Positions 1 to 6,064 of a stretch of 7,115 bases of DNA are shown one piece after another (within the stretch, counting starts at the first letter, position 1; each line of letters begins with the position of its first letter). The position numbers and the translations under genes are program-made. Origin of the DNA: Chlorobiota bacterium (GTDB taxonomy: Bacteria; Bacteroidota; Bacteroidia; Bacteroidales; JAADGE01); assembly GCA_030592825.1 (NCBI GenBank), contig JAUVIG010000191.1, positions 1 through 7,115 of the forward strand. Reading direction: 5' to 3'. The notes under the pieces were generated by a model. The model was not told the origin of the DNA, searched no databases, and worked only from the letters and a program-made list of their open reading frames with translations.

Positions 1-2
1 AA

Positions 3-539
3 AAAGAATTAGAAACAACTGATATTGAAGTTAAACGAAATCTAAAATCTAAACGGATAACCTCCTTTTTAACTGTAGCTTTATATGTTTCATTTATACT
101 TATTAACAATGCTTTAAACCCTCAGTTAGAAAAGGTAATATATCCCTTAGGAAAAAATGTATCAGGTGATCTGAAAGATACTTTAGGCATTGTTCCTAAA
201 GCATGCAATCTCACTTATTATAAGAATGAACATATAAAAAGAATTGAACTGGATATCAAACTTATCCCGATAAATAAATATGTTCTGAAAGACGATGAAG
301 AATTAATTATTATACTTCAGTTAACAGATGCAACAGGAAATTTTTCTGAAGATTTCTATCCGTCAGAATTGGAAAATATTGACAGAAATAAAGTAACAAG
401 AGAATTGAAAAAAGGGTCAGACACCGAAATTAATGTTACTTTTGAAATAAATGAAAAGAAAGCATTAACGGAGATACCGATTGAAATAACAAATTTTAAG
501 ATTATTACAGAAATTAAACAAAAAAATTCAGAGCCATAA
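3..539 (+). CDS. C-terminal part of a membrane-anchored protein of unknown function (5' end outside window)
   Basis: An open frame runs from the window edge to a TAA at 537-539 and gives 178 residues without a start, so the gene begins upstream. The visible part starts with a charged, lysine-rich stretch (residues 1-18), followed by one hydrophobic segment at about 19-37 (ITSFLTVALYVSFILIN) that should span the membrane. The rest, about 140 residues, is hydrophilic with alternating hydrophobic positions (for example IELDIKLIPI and ELIIILQLTD), suggesting a beta-rich domain outside the cytoplasm. The positive charges before the segment fit an N-in, C-out orientation. I recognise no family or catalytic motif. 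The next gene starts 19 bp downstream on the same strand, so the two are probably co-transcribed. The missing N-terminus may hold the domain that would identify it. Confidence 0.75.
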   Translation, partial: KELETTDIEVKRNLKSKRITSFLTVALYVSFILINNALNPQLEKVIYPLGKNVSGDLKDTLGIVPKACNLTYYKNEHIKRIELDIKLIPINKYVLKDDEELIIILQLTDATGNFSEDFYPSELENIDRNKVTRELKKGSDTEINVTFEINEKKALTEIPIEITNFKIITEIKQKNSEP

Positions 540-558
540 TTATTAAATTCAATCAAAC

Positions 559-1404
559 TTGAAATACTATAAATTTCTTACCGCACTTTTATTATTATTA
601 TTGTGTTCGTGCAATAACAATGATGACCAAACAGATGATTATTCTCAAAATGATACAACATCTTCATTAACTGTTAACAATACTGAAACAAAAACTGACA
701 CAACAATATTAATCATTGAAGGAGATAATATTTGGGTTAGAGATGAACCTGTATCAGGAAAGGTAATCATGAAATTGAATTCAGGAGATATATGTAAAAT
801 CCTTGAAAAGGGTGATAAAGTACAAGTCAAAAACATGCTTGACCTGTGGTATAAAATCGAATTTAATGATACTGTGGGTTGGGTATTCGGTTCGCAAACA
901 AACAGAAAGACCGGAGAAACTATTGACATTATTGAGTTCTCATTATATTTAGAAAAGTTCATTGCTGCTTTTAATGATGAGAATAATGATCTGAAGAGTT
1001 TTGAACATGAAGATATAGGATATTCTTTTTTATTTAACCCCGGAGCATATTGTTCCGGAGGCTCTCATAATATTATTGAAAGATCTTTACTTCAACCAAT
1101 TCCTGTAAAAAACAGTTTTGACAAAATACCTAAAGGCGATTTTTGTGAAGGATACCCCGGAATTAAAGACGGTTTTTATTATCAAAAGATCACAGCAAAT
1201 AACCTCCCCTCGTACTTAGAAGATTTTGATGAAGAAGGTGGTGTAATTATCGGAAAAATTGATGTACCTAAAAAATACAAAAATAATGAAATCAAAAAAG
1301 TTATTGTTATAACCGATGAGTATCATAATACTTATTTTTATTTTATTAATATAGGAAGTACTTGGTATTTATTCTGCCAAGACTATTGTGATTGCTCGGT
1401 ATAA
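559..1404 (+). CDS. SH3b-domain lipoprotein
   Basis: Predicted exported lipoprotein of 281 residues. It begins with a signal sequence (MKYYKFLTALLLLLLCSC); the lipobox L-C-S-C makes Cys18 the likely lipidated residue. A low-complexity Asn/Asp/Thr linker follows to about residue 47. Residues 48-112 look like a bacterial SH3 domain (SH3_3/SH3b): the hallmarks are IWVRDEP, SGKVIMKLNSGD, LWYKIEF and VGWVFGSQ. Such domains usually bind cell-wall or protein ligands; the ligand here is unknown. Residues 125-281 form a second domain I cannot name, with several cysteines, including a CQDYCDC tail that could form disulfides. The start is the TTG at 559: no in-frame ATG lies before residue 71, the frame is closed by a TAA at 544-546, and this start gives an intact signal peptide. 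There is no clear Shine-Dalgarno. It lies 19 bp after the preceding gene, so both may act in the envelope. Confidence 0.85.
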   Translation: MKYYKFLTALLLLLLCSCNNNDDQTDDYSQNDTTSSLTVNNTETKTDTTILIIEGDNIWVRDEPVSGKVIMKLNSGDICKILEKGDKVQVKNMLDLWYKIEFNDTVGWVFGSQTNRKTGETIDIIEFSLYLEKFIAAFNDENNDLKSFEHEDIGYSFLFNPGAYCSGGSHNIIERSLLQPIPVKNSFDKIPKGDFCEGYPGIKDGFYYQKITANNLPSYLEDFDEEGGVIIGKIDVPKKYKNNEIKKVIVITDEYHNTYFYFINIGSTWYLFCQDYCDCSV

Positions 1405-1440
1405 ATTAAAACTCATGTTTTTCGAAAAAAATGTCTTTTA

Positions 1441-1507
1441 GTTACAGGGTGATTAAATATTAATAAATACGGGCAATTGCCTTATTATCAATTAGTCACC
1501 CCGTGAC
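1441..1507. repeat. Long imperfect inverted repeat (hairpin) between the lipoprotein and CPBP-like genes
   Basis: The arms 1441-1456 (GTTACAGGGTGATTAA) and 1492-1507 (TTAGTCACCCCGTGAC) can pair over 16 positions: 13 Watson-Crick, two G-U and one A-C mismatch when read on the plus strand. The loop contains a second, perfect palindrome (GGCAATTGCC, 1472-1481) flanked by TAATAA/TTATTA, so the whole 67 bp could fold as a nearly continuous hairpin. It starts 37 bp after the lipoprotein stop codon. There is no T-run directly after either arm, so it is not a textbook intrinsic terminator. It could stabilise an mRNA 3' end or be a degraded mobile palindromic element. Confidence 0.55.
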
Positions 1508-1522
1508 TTGTGGATTTTAGGA

Positions 1523-1552
1523 ATGAATAAAAAATTAAAATCGGAGAAATGA
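1523..1552 (+). other. Possible 9-codon leader ORF overlapping the next start
   Basis: An ATG at 1523, preceded by AGG, opens a short frame reading MNKKLKSEK. It ends with a TGA at 1550-1552, which overlaps the ATG of the membrane-protein gene as ATGA. This arrangement is typical of translational coupling, and the GGAG at 1543-1546 lies inside the mini-ORF. Such a short frame can easily arise by chance in AT-rich DNA, so this is only a candidate. Confidence 0.15.
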
Positions 1553-2211
1553 GTAATTTTAATAAGATACTTTATTCAAAAATTAAAATCAGGCTCATTT
1601 CAGAACTTCTCGTATTATTCATTATTATTCCCATAATGTTTGCCTTTGATGTATTTGGAATTCCTTTAATGTTGATCTTAACAATTACGGGAATATTGGT
1701 CTTTCTTTTTTTGAGGTATGATGACACATTTGATAATGCTCAATTTAAGAATTGGAAAAAAGGAAAAACCCAACTTAAACATATTCTTTTATTATTCGGA
1801 ATTTCAGCGGTCTTTATGGTTGTGATGATATACTTTATTGATAAAGAAAGGATGTTTTTTCTTGTTTATAAAATGCCGTGGCTACTGTTAATAATTAGTA
1901 TATTTTATCCCGTATTTTCTGTTTTGCCTCAATCATTGATCTACCGTTCTTTGTTTTTTCACAGATATGATAATTTATTCAAAAATGAAACATTAAAGAT
2001 CATCTTGAGTGGCTTGTTTTTCTCTTTAGGACACATCCTGTATAAAAACATTTTGGTTTTGGCATTGGCATTTATTGCCGGTGTTATTTTTGCCTATCAC
2101 TACAGCAAAACTAAATCGCTGACAATGAATGTCTTTGAACATAGTATATATGGTGTTTGCTTATTTGCTTCAGGCTTGGGATATTTTTTTGTGAGTCGGA
2201 TGATTGAATGA
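1549..2211 (+). CDS. CPBP/Abi-like (Rce1-type) intramembrane protein, probably lacking its catalytic glutamates
   Basis: Polytopic membrane protein of 220 residues with hydrophobic segments at about 15-34, 38-55, 78-97, 108-126, 150-163, 165-185 and 198-215. The arrangement fits the CPBP family (Pfam Abi, relatives of the CAAX protease Rce1). The first motif, usually EExxxR or QExxxR, appears here as Q128-S129-L-I-Y-R133, followed by SLFFHRY; the position of the conserved glutamate is serine. The second motif FxxxH is present (F158-SLG-H162), as is the third histidine (E197-H198-S-I-Y-G). CPBP members act as membrane proteases or have non-proteolytic roles. With both motif-1 glutamates absent, I would not assume protease activity here. 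The start is ATG with GGAG at 1543-1546, an unusually short spacing of 2 nt. The gene is convergent with the following minus-strand gene and stands alone on its strand after a hairpin. Confidence 0.7.
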   Translation: MSNFNKILYSKIKIRLISELLVLFIIIPIMFAFDVFGIPLMLILTITGILVFLFLRYDDTFDNAQFKNWKKGKTQLKHILLLFGISAVFMVVMIYFIDKERMFFLVYKMPWLLLIISIFYPVFSVLPQSLIYRSLFFHRYDNLFKNETLKIILSGLFFSLGHILYKNILVLALAFIAGVIFAYHYSKTKSLTMNVFEHSIYGVCLFASGLGYFFVSRMIE

Positions 2212-2286
2212 TAATAAGGCTATGAAACGTTAACGACAGGCACGGGATGCAAACTAAGCTTAACGCAACTTATTCGATTAATAAAG
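2212..2286. other. Convergent intergenic spacer with a GC-richer core
   Basis: This spacer separates two convergent genes. Bases about 2229-2267 are visibly richer in G and C than their surroundings and contain GTTAACG (2229-2235) and GCTTAAC (2258-2264). No hairpin followed by a T-run is evident for either gene. The origin of the GC-richer core is unknown; it may be a remnant of something larger. Confidence 0.3.
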
Positions 2287-3615
2287 TTATTTTTTAACTG
2301 CAAATTTACTTCTTCCAAGTATTCCACTCTTATGATACACAATAATGAAATAAATTCCATTCTTAAGCATATTCACATCAATAGGATTTGAAATATTATA
2401 TAGTACTTGTTTTACTTGTCCTTGAATATTAATAATCTCTATTCTTTCAATTTTTTCATCTGAATAATTTAAAATATTGAATACGCGATTAGTCGGATTA
2501 GGGTAAACTTCAATTAATGAATTTGAATAATCACTTTCATTAATGTAAGGAACTCCTACCAGATACCACGGATAATCATCAGGCAGTACGTTAATGACTC
2601 CGTTAGATTTCATTATAAGCCCAAATAATCCCGATACAAATCCTGTCGTATCATTAATAAAAAATATAGAGTTTATCGGTATGCCGATTGTATCATAAGT
2701 TACCCAATTATTCCCTCCGTCAATAGTTTTTGATATAAAAAACCGAAGAGGTTCTTTTTCATCAAGCACTGAATAATGAGCCCCGGCAGCATAAGCAATC
2801 ATATCAGATATAAAATGAAAAGAATAAACTTCTTGGCCGTTAACAACATTAGTTTCTGTCCAAGTATAACCACCGTCTGACGTTTTCAGTGTTTTTCCGG
2901 TCTGAGTTCCTATAAAACCAGTATCTTGATCTTTAAAATACAATGAGACTAAATAATCGTCTAAACTTATTATTGTATCCCAATTTAAACCTGAATCTGT
3001 TGTCTTAAGCAAAAAATTTCCTGTGCTTTTATCTGTGTTTTTCAAACAGCATCCATATCCGATGCCATATCCGATTTCATCTGTAGGAAAATAGATTTGT
3101 TTCAGGTCTCCGAATTCATAGCCAAAATCCGTGATGCTCCAGACCGTATCCCAATTAATCCCTGAATCAACAGTACGGTATATGCCGTCATATCCGGCAA
3201 GCATACCTGTATCATTATTAAGAAACCATAGTGAAAATAATTGCTTATCGTCAAAACTCTTTACAGTTTCCCAAGTATCACCGTTATCTGTTGATTTAAT
3301 TAATTTACTTTCAGTAAATTTTTCTACTCCTTTGCTATGATACCACCCGACAGCATATACTATATCATCACTTAAAAATTGAAAATCTTCAATATTAATT
3401 TGTGGTTCAAAATAAACAGAATTCCATGTTTCACCTGTATCTTCACTTTTTAAAATTGAATTTATCCCCATTGACAAGCCAAGCGTATCATTTTTAAATT
3501 TAATAATATTTAAGTTTATAGAATTATCTATATGCTTAATTGACCATTGAGCATTTAAACAAAAAGCAGTTTGTAAAAGTAAGAAGACTAAAATTATTAA
3601 ATTATTTATTTTCAT
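2287..3615 (-). CDS. Secreted Asp-box (BNR-like) beta-propeller protein with T9SS type A sorting domain
   Basis: Predicted secreted or surface protein of 442 residues. A signal peptide covers residues 1-22 (hydrophobic LIILVFLLLQTAF, probable cut LNA|Q). The body carries six clear Asp-box motifs (S/T-x-D-x-G-x-x-W) at about 57-64, 108-115, 148-155, 205-212, 245-252 and 297-304, plus a degenerate one near 335. This is the pattern of sialidase-like/Ycf48-like beta-propellers (photosystem-assembly-factor type folds in non-photosynthetic bacteria). Asp-boxes are structural and do not show sialidase activity, and I see no sialidase catalytic set. Residues from about 367 form a T9SS type A sorting domain: IEVYPNP (YPNP 371-374), a central IEIINIQGQ strand and the GIYFIIVY...KFAVKK ending. 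It should therefore cross the outer membrane by the Por/T9SS machinery and be anchored or released. The ATG lies only 6 bp from the stop of the upstream T9SS fragment, suggesting one transcript. Substrate unknown. Confidence 0.88.
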   Translation of the reverse strand: MKINNLIILVFLLLQTAFCLNAQWSIKHIDNSINLNIIKFKNDTLGLSMGINSILKSEDTGETWNSVYFEPQINIEDFQFLSDDIVYAVGWYHSKGVEKFTESKLIKSTDNGDTWETVKSFDDKQLFSLWFLNNDTGMLAGYDGIYRTVDSGINWDTVWSITDFGYEFGDLKQIYFPTDEIGYGIGYGCCLKNTDKSTGNFLLKTTDSGLNWDTIISLDDYLVSLYFKDQDTGFIGTQTGKTLKTSDGGYTWTETNVVNGQEVYSFHFISDMIAYAAGAHYSVLDEKEPLRFFISKTIDGGNNWVTYDTIGIPINSIFFINDTTGFVSGLFGLIMKSNGVINVLPDDYPWYLVGVPYINESDYSNSLIEVYPNPTNRVFNILNYSDEKIERIEIINIQGQVKQVLYNISNPIDVNMLKNGIYFIIVYHKSGILGRSKFAVKK

Positions 3616-3621
3616 GACTTG

Positions 3622-3921
3622 TTAAATTTTTATCAACTTTTTAATTATTGAAATTGATTCCGTTTTAATTTTAAAAATATAAATGCCGGGAAATAAATCA
3701 ATCAGATTAATCTCAATATCATACGTATCGTCATAAAAGTATGATTTTATTATCCTGCCGTTAATATCCATAATAACAATACTTTGAATATATGATTCAG
3801 CTGATATCCTTAAATTTGACTTAACCGGATTAGGATACAAAGTCAGACCGATATTATTTATTCCAAAATCTGATATACCGGATTGAAAATCACTTCTCCA
3901 TCCGAATTCACTCCTTACCAA
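3622..3921 (-). CDS. Orphan T9SS sorting-domain fragment, probable 3' remnant of a truncated cargo gene
   Basis: About 99 residues, almost entirely a T9SS type A sorting domain: IGLTLYPNPVKSNLRIS (YPNP about 29-32), IVIMDINGRIIKS, and an ending LFPGIYIFKIKTES with a lysine-rich tail (KKLIKI). There is no signal peptide and no passenger domain, both of which a T9SS cargo needs. The start is doubtful: the only start-like codon before the domain is a TTG at 3919-3921. The open frame extends upstream to 3969, just after a TAG at 3970-3972, and the extra codons read as ordinary protein (NPSNSDRGINDLKC). The frame thus looks like the tail of a longer secreted protein whose front was lost. The remaining DNA upstream does not restore it in any frame I tried. 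The stop codon is 6 bp before the ATG of the propeller gene, so the lost gene was probably in an operon with it. I call it a gene remnant rather than a working gene. Confidence 0.6.
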   Translation of the reverse strand: MVRSEFGWRSDFQSGISDFGINNIGLTLYPNPVKSNLRISAESYIQSIVIMDINGRIIKSYFYDDTYDIEINLIDLFPGIYIFKIKTESISIIKKLIKI

Positions 3922-4273
3922 ACATTTCAGATCATTTATTCCTCTGTCTGAATTAGAAGGGTTATATTGCTATTCCTCTTCTCGAAATATAAAATAATTG
4001 AAAAATCAAGTTGTATCAAACAAAAACTAAATTCAAAGAAGGTGAAATTATGGAGGAGGTGAAGCCATACAAAGTTTAGATGCAGAATAATATATTTTTG
4101 GCATCTCAAGACAAAAAAACTCATGTTTGTATCAATTCTCTACAGTCTCTCGGCTGTTTCGAATATAATCAGCAGGTTGTATCCGGTATAATATTTTGAA
4201 AAAAATTGGTATTATTCGTATTTTTTTAATAACTTTAAAATTGGTATTTAAAACCTGCTAAACCCTTTTATAT
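3922..4273. other. Gene-free region between the truncated T9SS gene and the TPR regulator
   Basis: About 350 bp without a convincing gene. The part nearest the fragment (3922-3969) still reads in frame with it, then stops appear in all three minus-strand frames I followed as coding continuation. A 62-codon minus frame at 3936-4124 is hydrophobic and low in complexity and does not resemble a protein family. The right half (4140-4273) should hold the promoter of the TPR gene: it has TATAAT hexamers at 4164-4169 and 4187-4192, the repeats listed separately, and no convincing Bacteroidota TAnnTTTG box (TATTTTG at about 4192-4198 is one base short). Confidence 0.5.
4171..4259. promoter_or_regulatory. 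Inverted and direct repeats upstream of the TPR/HTH regulator
   Basis: AGCAGGTT (4171-4178) has a perfect inverted copy AACCTGCT (4252-4259), 14 bp before the ATG at 4274. Between them, AAAATTGGTATT occurs twice in direct orientation (4202-4213 and 4237-4248, 35 bp apart). A TATAAT hexamer (4187-4192) lies inside. The inverted pair could close a stem in the leader mRNA, and the direct pair could be a protein-binding site. Both are AT-rich and short, so chance is a real alternative. Confidence 0.25.
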
Positions 4274-6052
4274 ATGAACCGAAATCGCAGCAAAAAAGCC
4301 TGCCTCGTCGGCAGGCAGGCATTAATAATAATACTGATTATTGTAACATGCACGGCAAGTTTTGCACAAAATTGTAACAAAATCGACAGCCTCAAAAACC
4401 TGTTAAAAACCGTTAATAAAAACAAAAAGGCAAAACTTTTGAATGAACTCGCAAAAGCATATTTGCCGGACCATCCCGAAAAGACAAAAAAAAATGCAAG
4501 CCTTGCACTACAACTTGCAGAAAAACAAAATAACAGAATTGAACAAGCATTTGCTTTAAGACATATAGGTGTGGCATTATATTATCAATCAAAATATGAA
4601 GAAGCATTGGAATGCTATAATAACTCAATTCGTATATTTAAAAAATTTGATAATAAACCTGAAATTGCAAAATTACTTAATAATACAGGTGCAACTTATT
4701 ATGAATTAAACAATTATAAAGATGCTTTGGTATATTATCAAAAATCATTAAAAATTGAAGAAGAAATGAAGGATAAGGGAGGAATTGCATCTTCGTTAAA
4801 TAATATTGGAATTATTTATAAAGAATTATACAATTATGAAGATGCTTTGAAATATTATAAAAAATCATTAAGAATAAATGAAGAGATCAGGGATAAGAAA
4901 GGAATTGCATTTTCGTTAAATAATATTGGAATTGTTTATAAAAAATTAAATAATTATGAAGCTGCGTTGGAATATTATAAAAAGTCATTAAAAATAAAAG
5001 AAGAAATCAAGAATAACAACGGAATTGCATCTTCGTTAAATAATATAGGAGTAATTTATAAAGAATTAAACAATTATGAAGCTGCTTTGGTATATTATCA
5101 AAAATCATTAAAAATACATGAAGAAATCAAGGATAAGAAAGGAGTTGCATATTCGTTAAATAATATTGGAGATATATACAACAAACTCGGCAAGTTCAGT
5201 AAAGCATTATTGTATTTTGATAAAAGCCTTGAAATCGCTGAATCTCTAAACACAAAAGATATTATAATAGACAGTTATGAATTATATTCAGAAACCTATT
5301 CTGCAACAGGTAATTACAAAAAAGCTTTTGAATATTATAAACAATACATTGCTTTAAAAGATTCTGTTTTCAGTTTGGAAACATATAAGCAAATTGCAGA
5401 TATGAAAACTAAGTATGAAAACGAAAAAAAAGACAAACAAATACAAAGTTTGGAATACGAAAATAATATAAAAACCATAAAAATTAAGCATCAAAAAAAA
5501 ATTCAAATTATATATATCATAATATTAATTATTACCGGTGCTGCAATAACAATAATCCTTGTCTTATTAAGAAAAAAAAACAAGGCATATAAATTTCTTG
5601 TTTTAAAAAACCTTGATGTACTGTCAAAAGAAAAAGAACTGAAAAATAATAAAGAAGAATTAAAAAACAAATATCAGAATAAATCTTCTCAAAATACTAT
5701 AAGGAAAACTGAAAAGGAAAAAATTTTAAATAAAATGACAAAACTGTTAGAAACAGATAAAATTTATTGTAAATTTGACTTAACATGTGAAAAATTTGCA
5801 AAACAATTATCAACCAACCGTTTTTATCTCTCCCAAATAATTAATGAAAAATTTGAAAAAAACTACTCTGACTTTATTAACGAATACAGGGTAAAAGAAG
5901 TAATGCTTATGCTGTCGGATACTCTAAAAACAAAACAATTTTCTATAGAAACAATAGCAAAAGAAGCAGGGTTTAAAAATATCTCAAGCTTCAATCGTAT
6001 TTTTAAAAAATATACGGGCATAACACCTTCCGTATTCGTTAATAAACGCTGA
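4274..6052 (+). CDS. Membrane-tethered TPR / AraC-type HTH regulator
   Basis: Complete 592-residue protein. Signal sequence 1-31 (hydrophobic LIIILIIVT, likely cut SFA|Q). Residues 36-91 are helical and repeat-like. Seven TPR units of exactly 40 residues occupy 92-371; units begin near 92, 132, 172, 212, 252, 292 and 332 and carry the pattern SLNNIGxIYKELNNYExALxYYxKSLKI. One transmembrane segment lies at about 410-433 and is followed by RKKNK, which places the C-terminus in the cytoplasm. A lysine-rich, probably coiled-coil linker runs 436-490. Residues about 481-592 are an AraC-type double-HTH domain (FAKQLSTNRFYLSQIINEKF, then IAKEAGFKNISSFNRIFKKY and TGITP). The family combines periplasmic TPR sensing with transcription control and has no kinase. 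The target is unknown. No Shine-Dalgarno is evident. Residues 6-16 (SKKACLVGRQA) come from an inserted palindromic element. A paralogue lies about 390 bp downstream. Confidence 0.9.
   Translation: MNRNRSKKACLVGRQALIIILIIVTCTASFAQNCNKIDSLKNLLKTVNKNKKAKLLNELAKAYLPDHPEKTKKNASLALQLAEKQNNRIEQAFALRHIGVALYYQSKYEEALECYNNSIRIFKKFDNKPEIAKLLNNTGATYYELNNYKDALVYYQKSLKIEEEMKDKGGIASSLNNIGIIYKELYNYEDALKYYKKSLRINEEIRDKKGIAFSLNNIGIVYKKLNNYEAALEYYKKSLKIKEEIKNNNGIASSLNNIGVIYKELNNYEAALVYYQKSLKIHEEIKDKKGVAYSLNNIGDIYNKLGKFSKALLYFDKSLEIAESLNTKDIIIDSYELYSETYSATGNYKKAFEYYKQYIALKDSVFSLETYKQIADMKTKYENEKKDKQIQSLEYENNIKTIKIKHQKKIQIIYIIILIITGAAITIILVLLRKKNKAYKFLVLKNLDVLSKEKELKNNKEELKNKYQNKSSQNTIRKTEKEKILNKMTKLLETDKIYCKFDLTCEKFAKQLSTNRFYLSQIINEKFEKNYSDFINEYRVKEVMLMLSDTLKTKQFSIETIAKEAGFKNISSFNRIFKKYTGITPSVFVNKR
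4289..4321. repeat. 33-bp palindromic element inserted in frame in the signal peptide
   Basis: GC-rich insert of 33 bp in otherwise AT-rich DNA, containing GCCTGCC (4298-4304), a TCGTC loop and GGCAGGC (4310-4316), then AGGCA. It encodes exactly 11 codons, SKKACLVGRQA. The downstream paralogue has NRNR followed directly by its hydrophobic core, whereas here NRNR and the core are separated by these 11 residues. This indicates an in-frame insertion. From memory, GCCTGCC/GGCAGGC palindromes recur in Bacteroidota genomes; only one copy is in this window. Confidence 0.6.
4292..4316 (-). terminator. Terminator-like hairpin on the minus strand (antisense to the TPR gene start)
   Basis: Read on the minus strand, the 7-bp perfect stem GCCTGCC-GACGA-GGCAGGC is followed directly by six T residues (complement of A at 4292-4297). 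This is the form of a rho-independent terminator for transcription running leftward out of the TPR gene. It would stop antisense RNA before it reached the leftward T9SS genes. The function is inferred; the structure may simply be how the mobile element is built. Confidence 0.45.
4667..5146 (+). repeat. 120-bp tandem DNA repeat encoding TPR units
   Basis: Four consecutive 120-bp copies starting at 4667, 4787, 4907 and 5027 each encode one 40-residue TPR unit; further, more diverged units extend to about 4547 on the left and 5386 on the right. The copies at 4787 and 5027 agree at roughly nine bases in ten by eye. A 33-bp stretch is identical between copies one and four of this set (4723-4755 and 5083-5115). 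Similarity at the DNA level, not only in protein, suggests recent duplication or gene conversion and possible length variation between strains. Confidence 0.75.
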
Positions 6053-6064
6053 ATACCATTAGCT

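Noticed and set aside
356..556. Minus-strand frame of 66 codons
   Set aside because: It lies antisense to the well-supported first gene, is hydrophobic and low in complexity, and has no recognisable motif.
645..962. Minus-strand frame of 105 codons
   Set aside because: It is the antisense shadow of the SH3b lipoprotein gene, whose domain structure is clear.
2229..2330. Possible integron attC site (GCTTAAC at 2258-2264 fits RYYYAAC)
   Set aside because: No matching GTTRRRY partner follows within a suitable distance, there is no internal symmetry, and no integrase is present.
3131..3340. Plus-strand frame of 69 codons
   Set aside because: It is antisense to the Asp-box propeller gene and has no protein-like features of its own.
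2287..3615. Active sialidase (from the Asp-box repeats)
   Set aside because: Asp-boxes are structural elements shared by many propellers; no sialidase catalytic arginine/tyrosine/glutamate set could be recognised.
3936..4124. Minus-strand frame of 62 codons upstream of the T9SS fragment
   Set aside because: It is in a different frame from the fragment, rich in Phe and Leu as expected from AT-rich non-coding DNA, and does not restore a signal peptide or passenger domain.
4413..4628. Minus-strand frame of 71 codons
   Set aside because: It is antisense to the TPR/HTH regulator and has no motif.
4547..5386. Regular repeats suggestive of a CRISPR or satellite array
   Set aside because: The 120-bp period is in frame and encodes TPR units; there are no unique spacers of CRISPR size.
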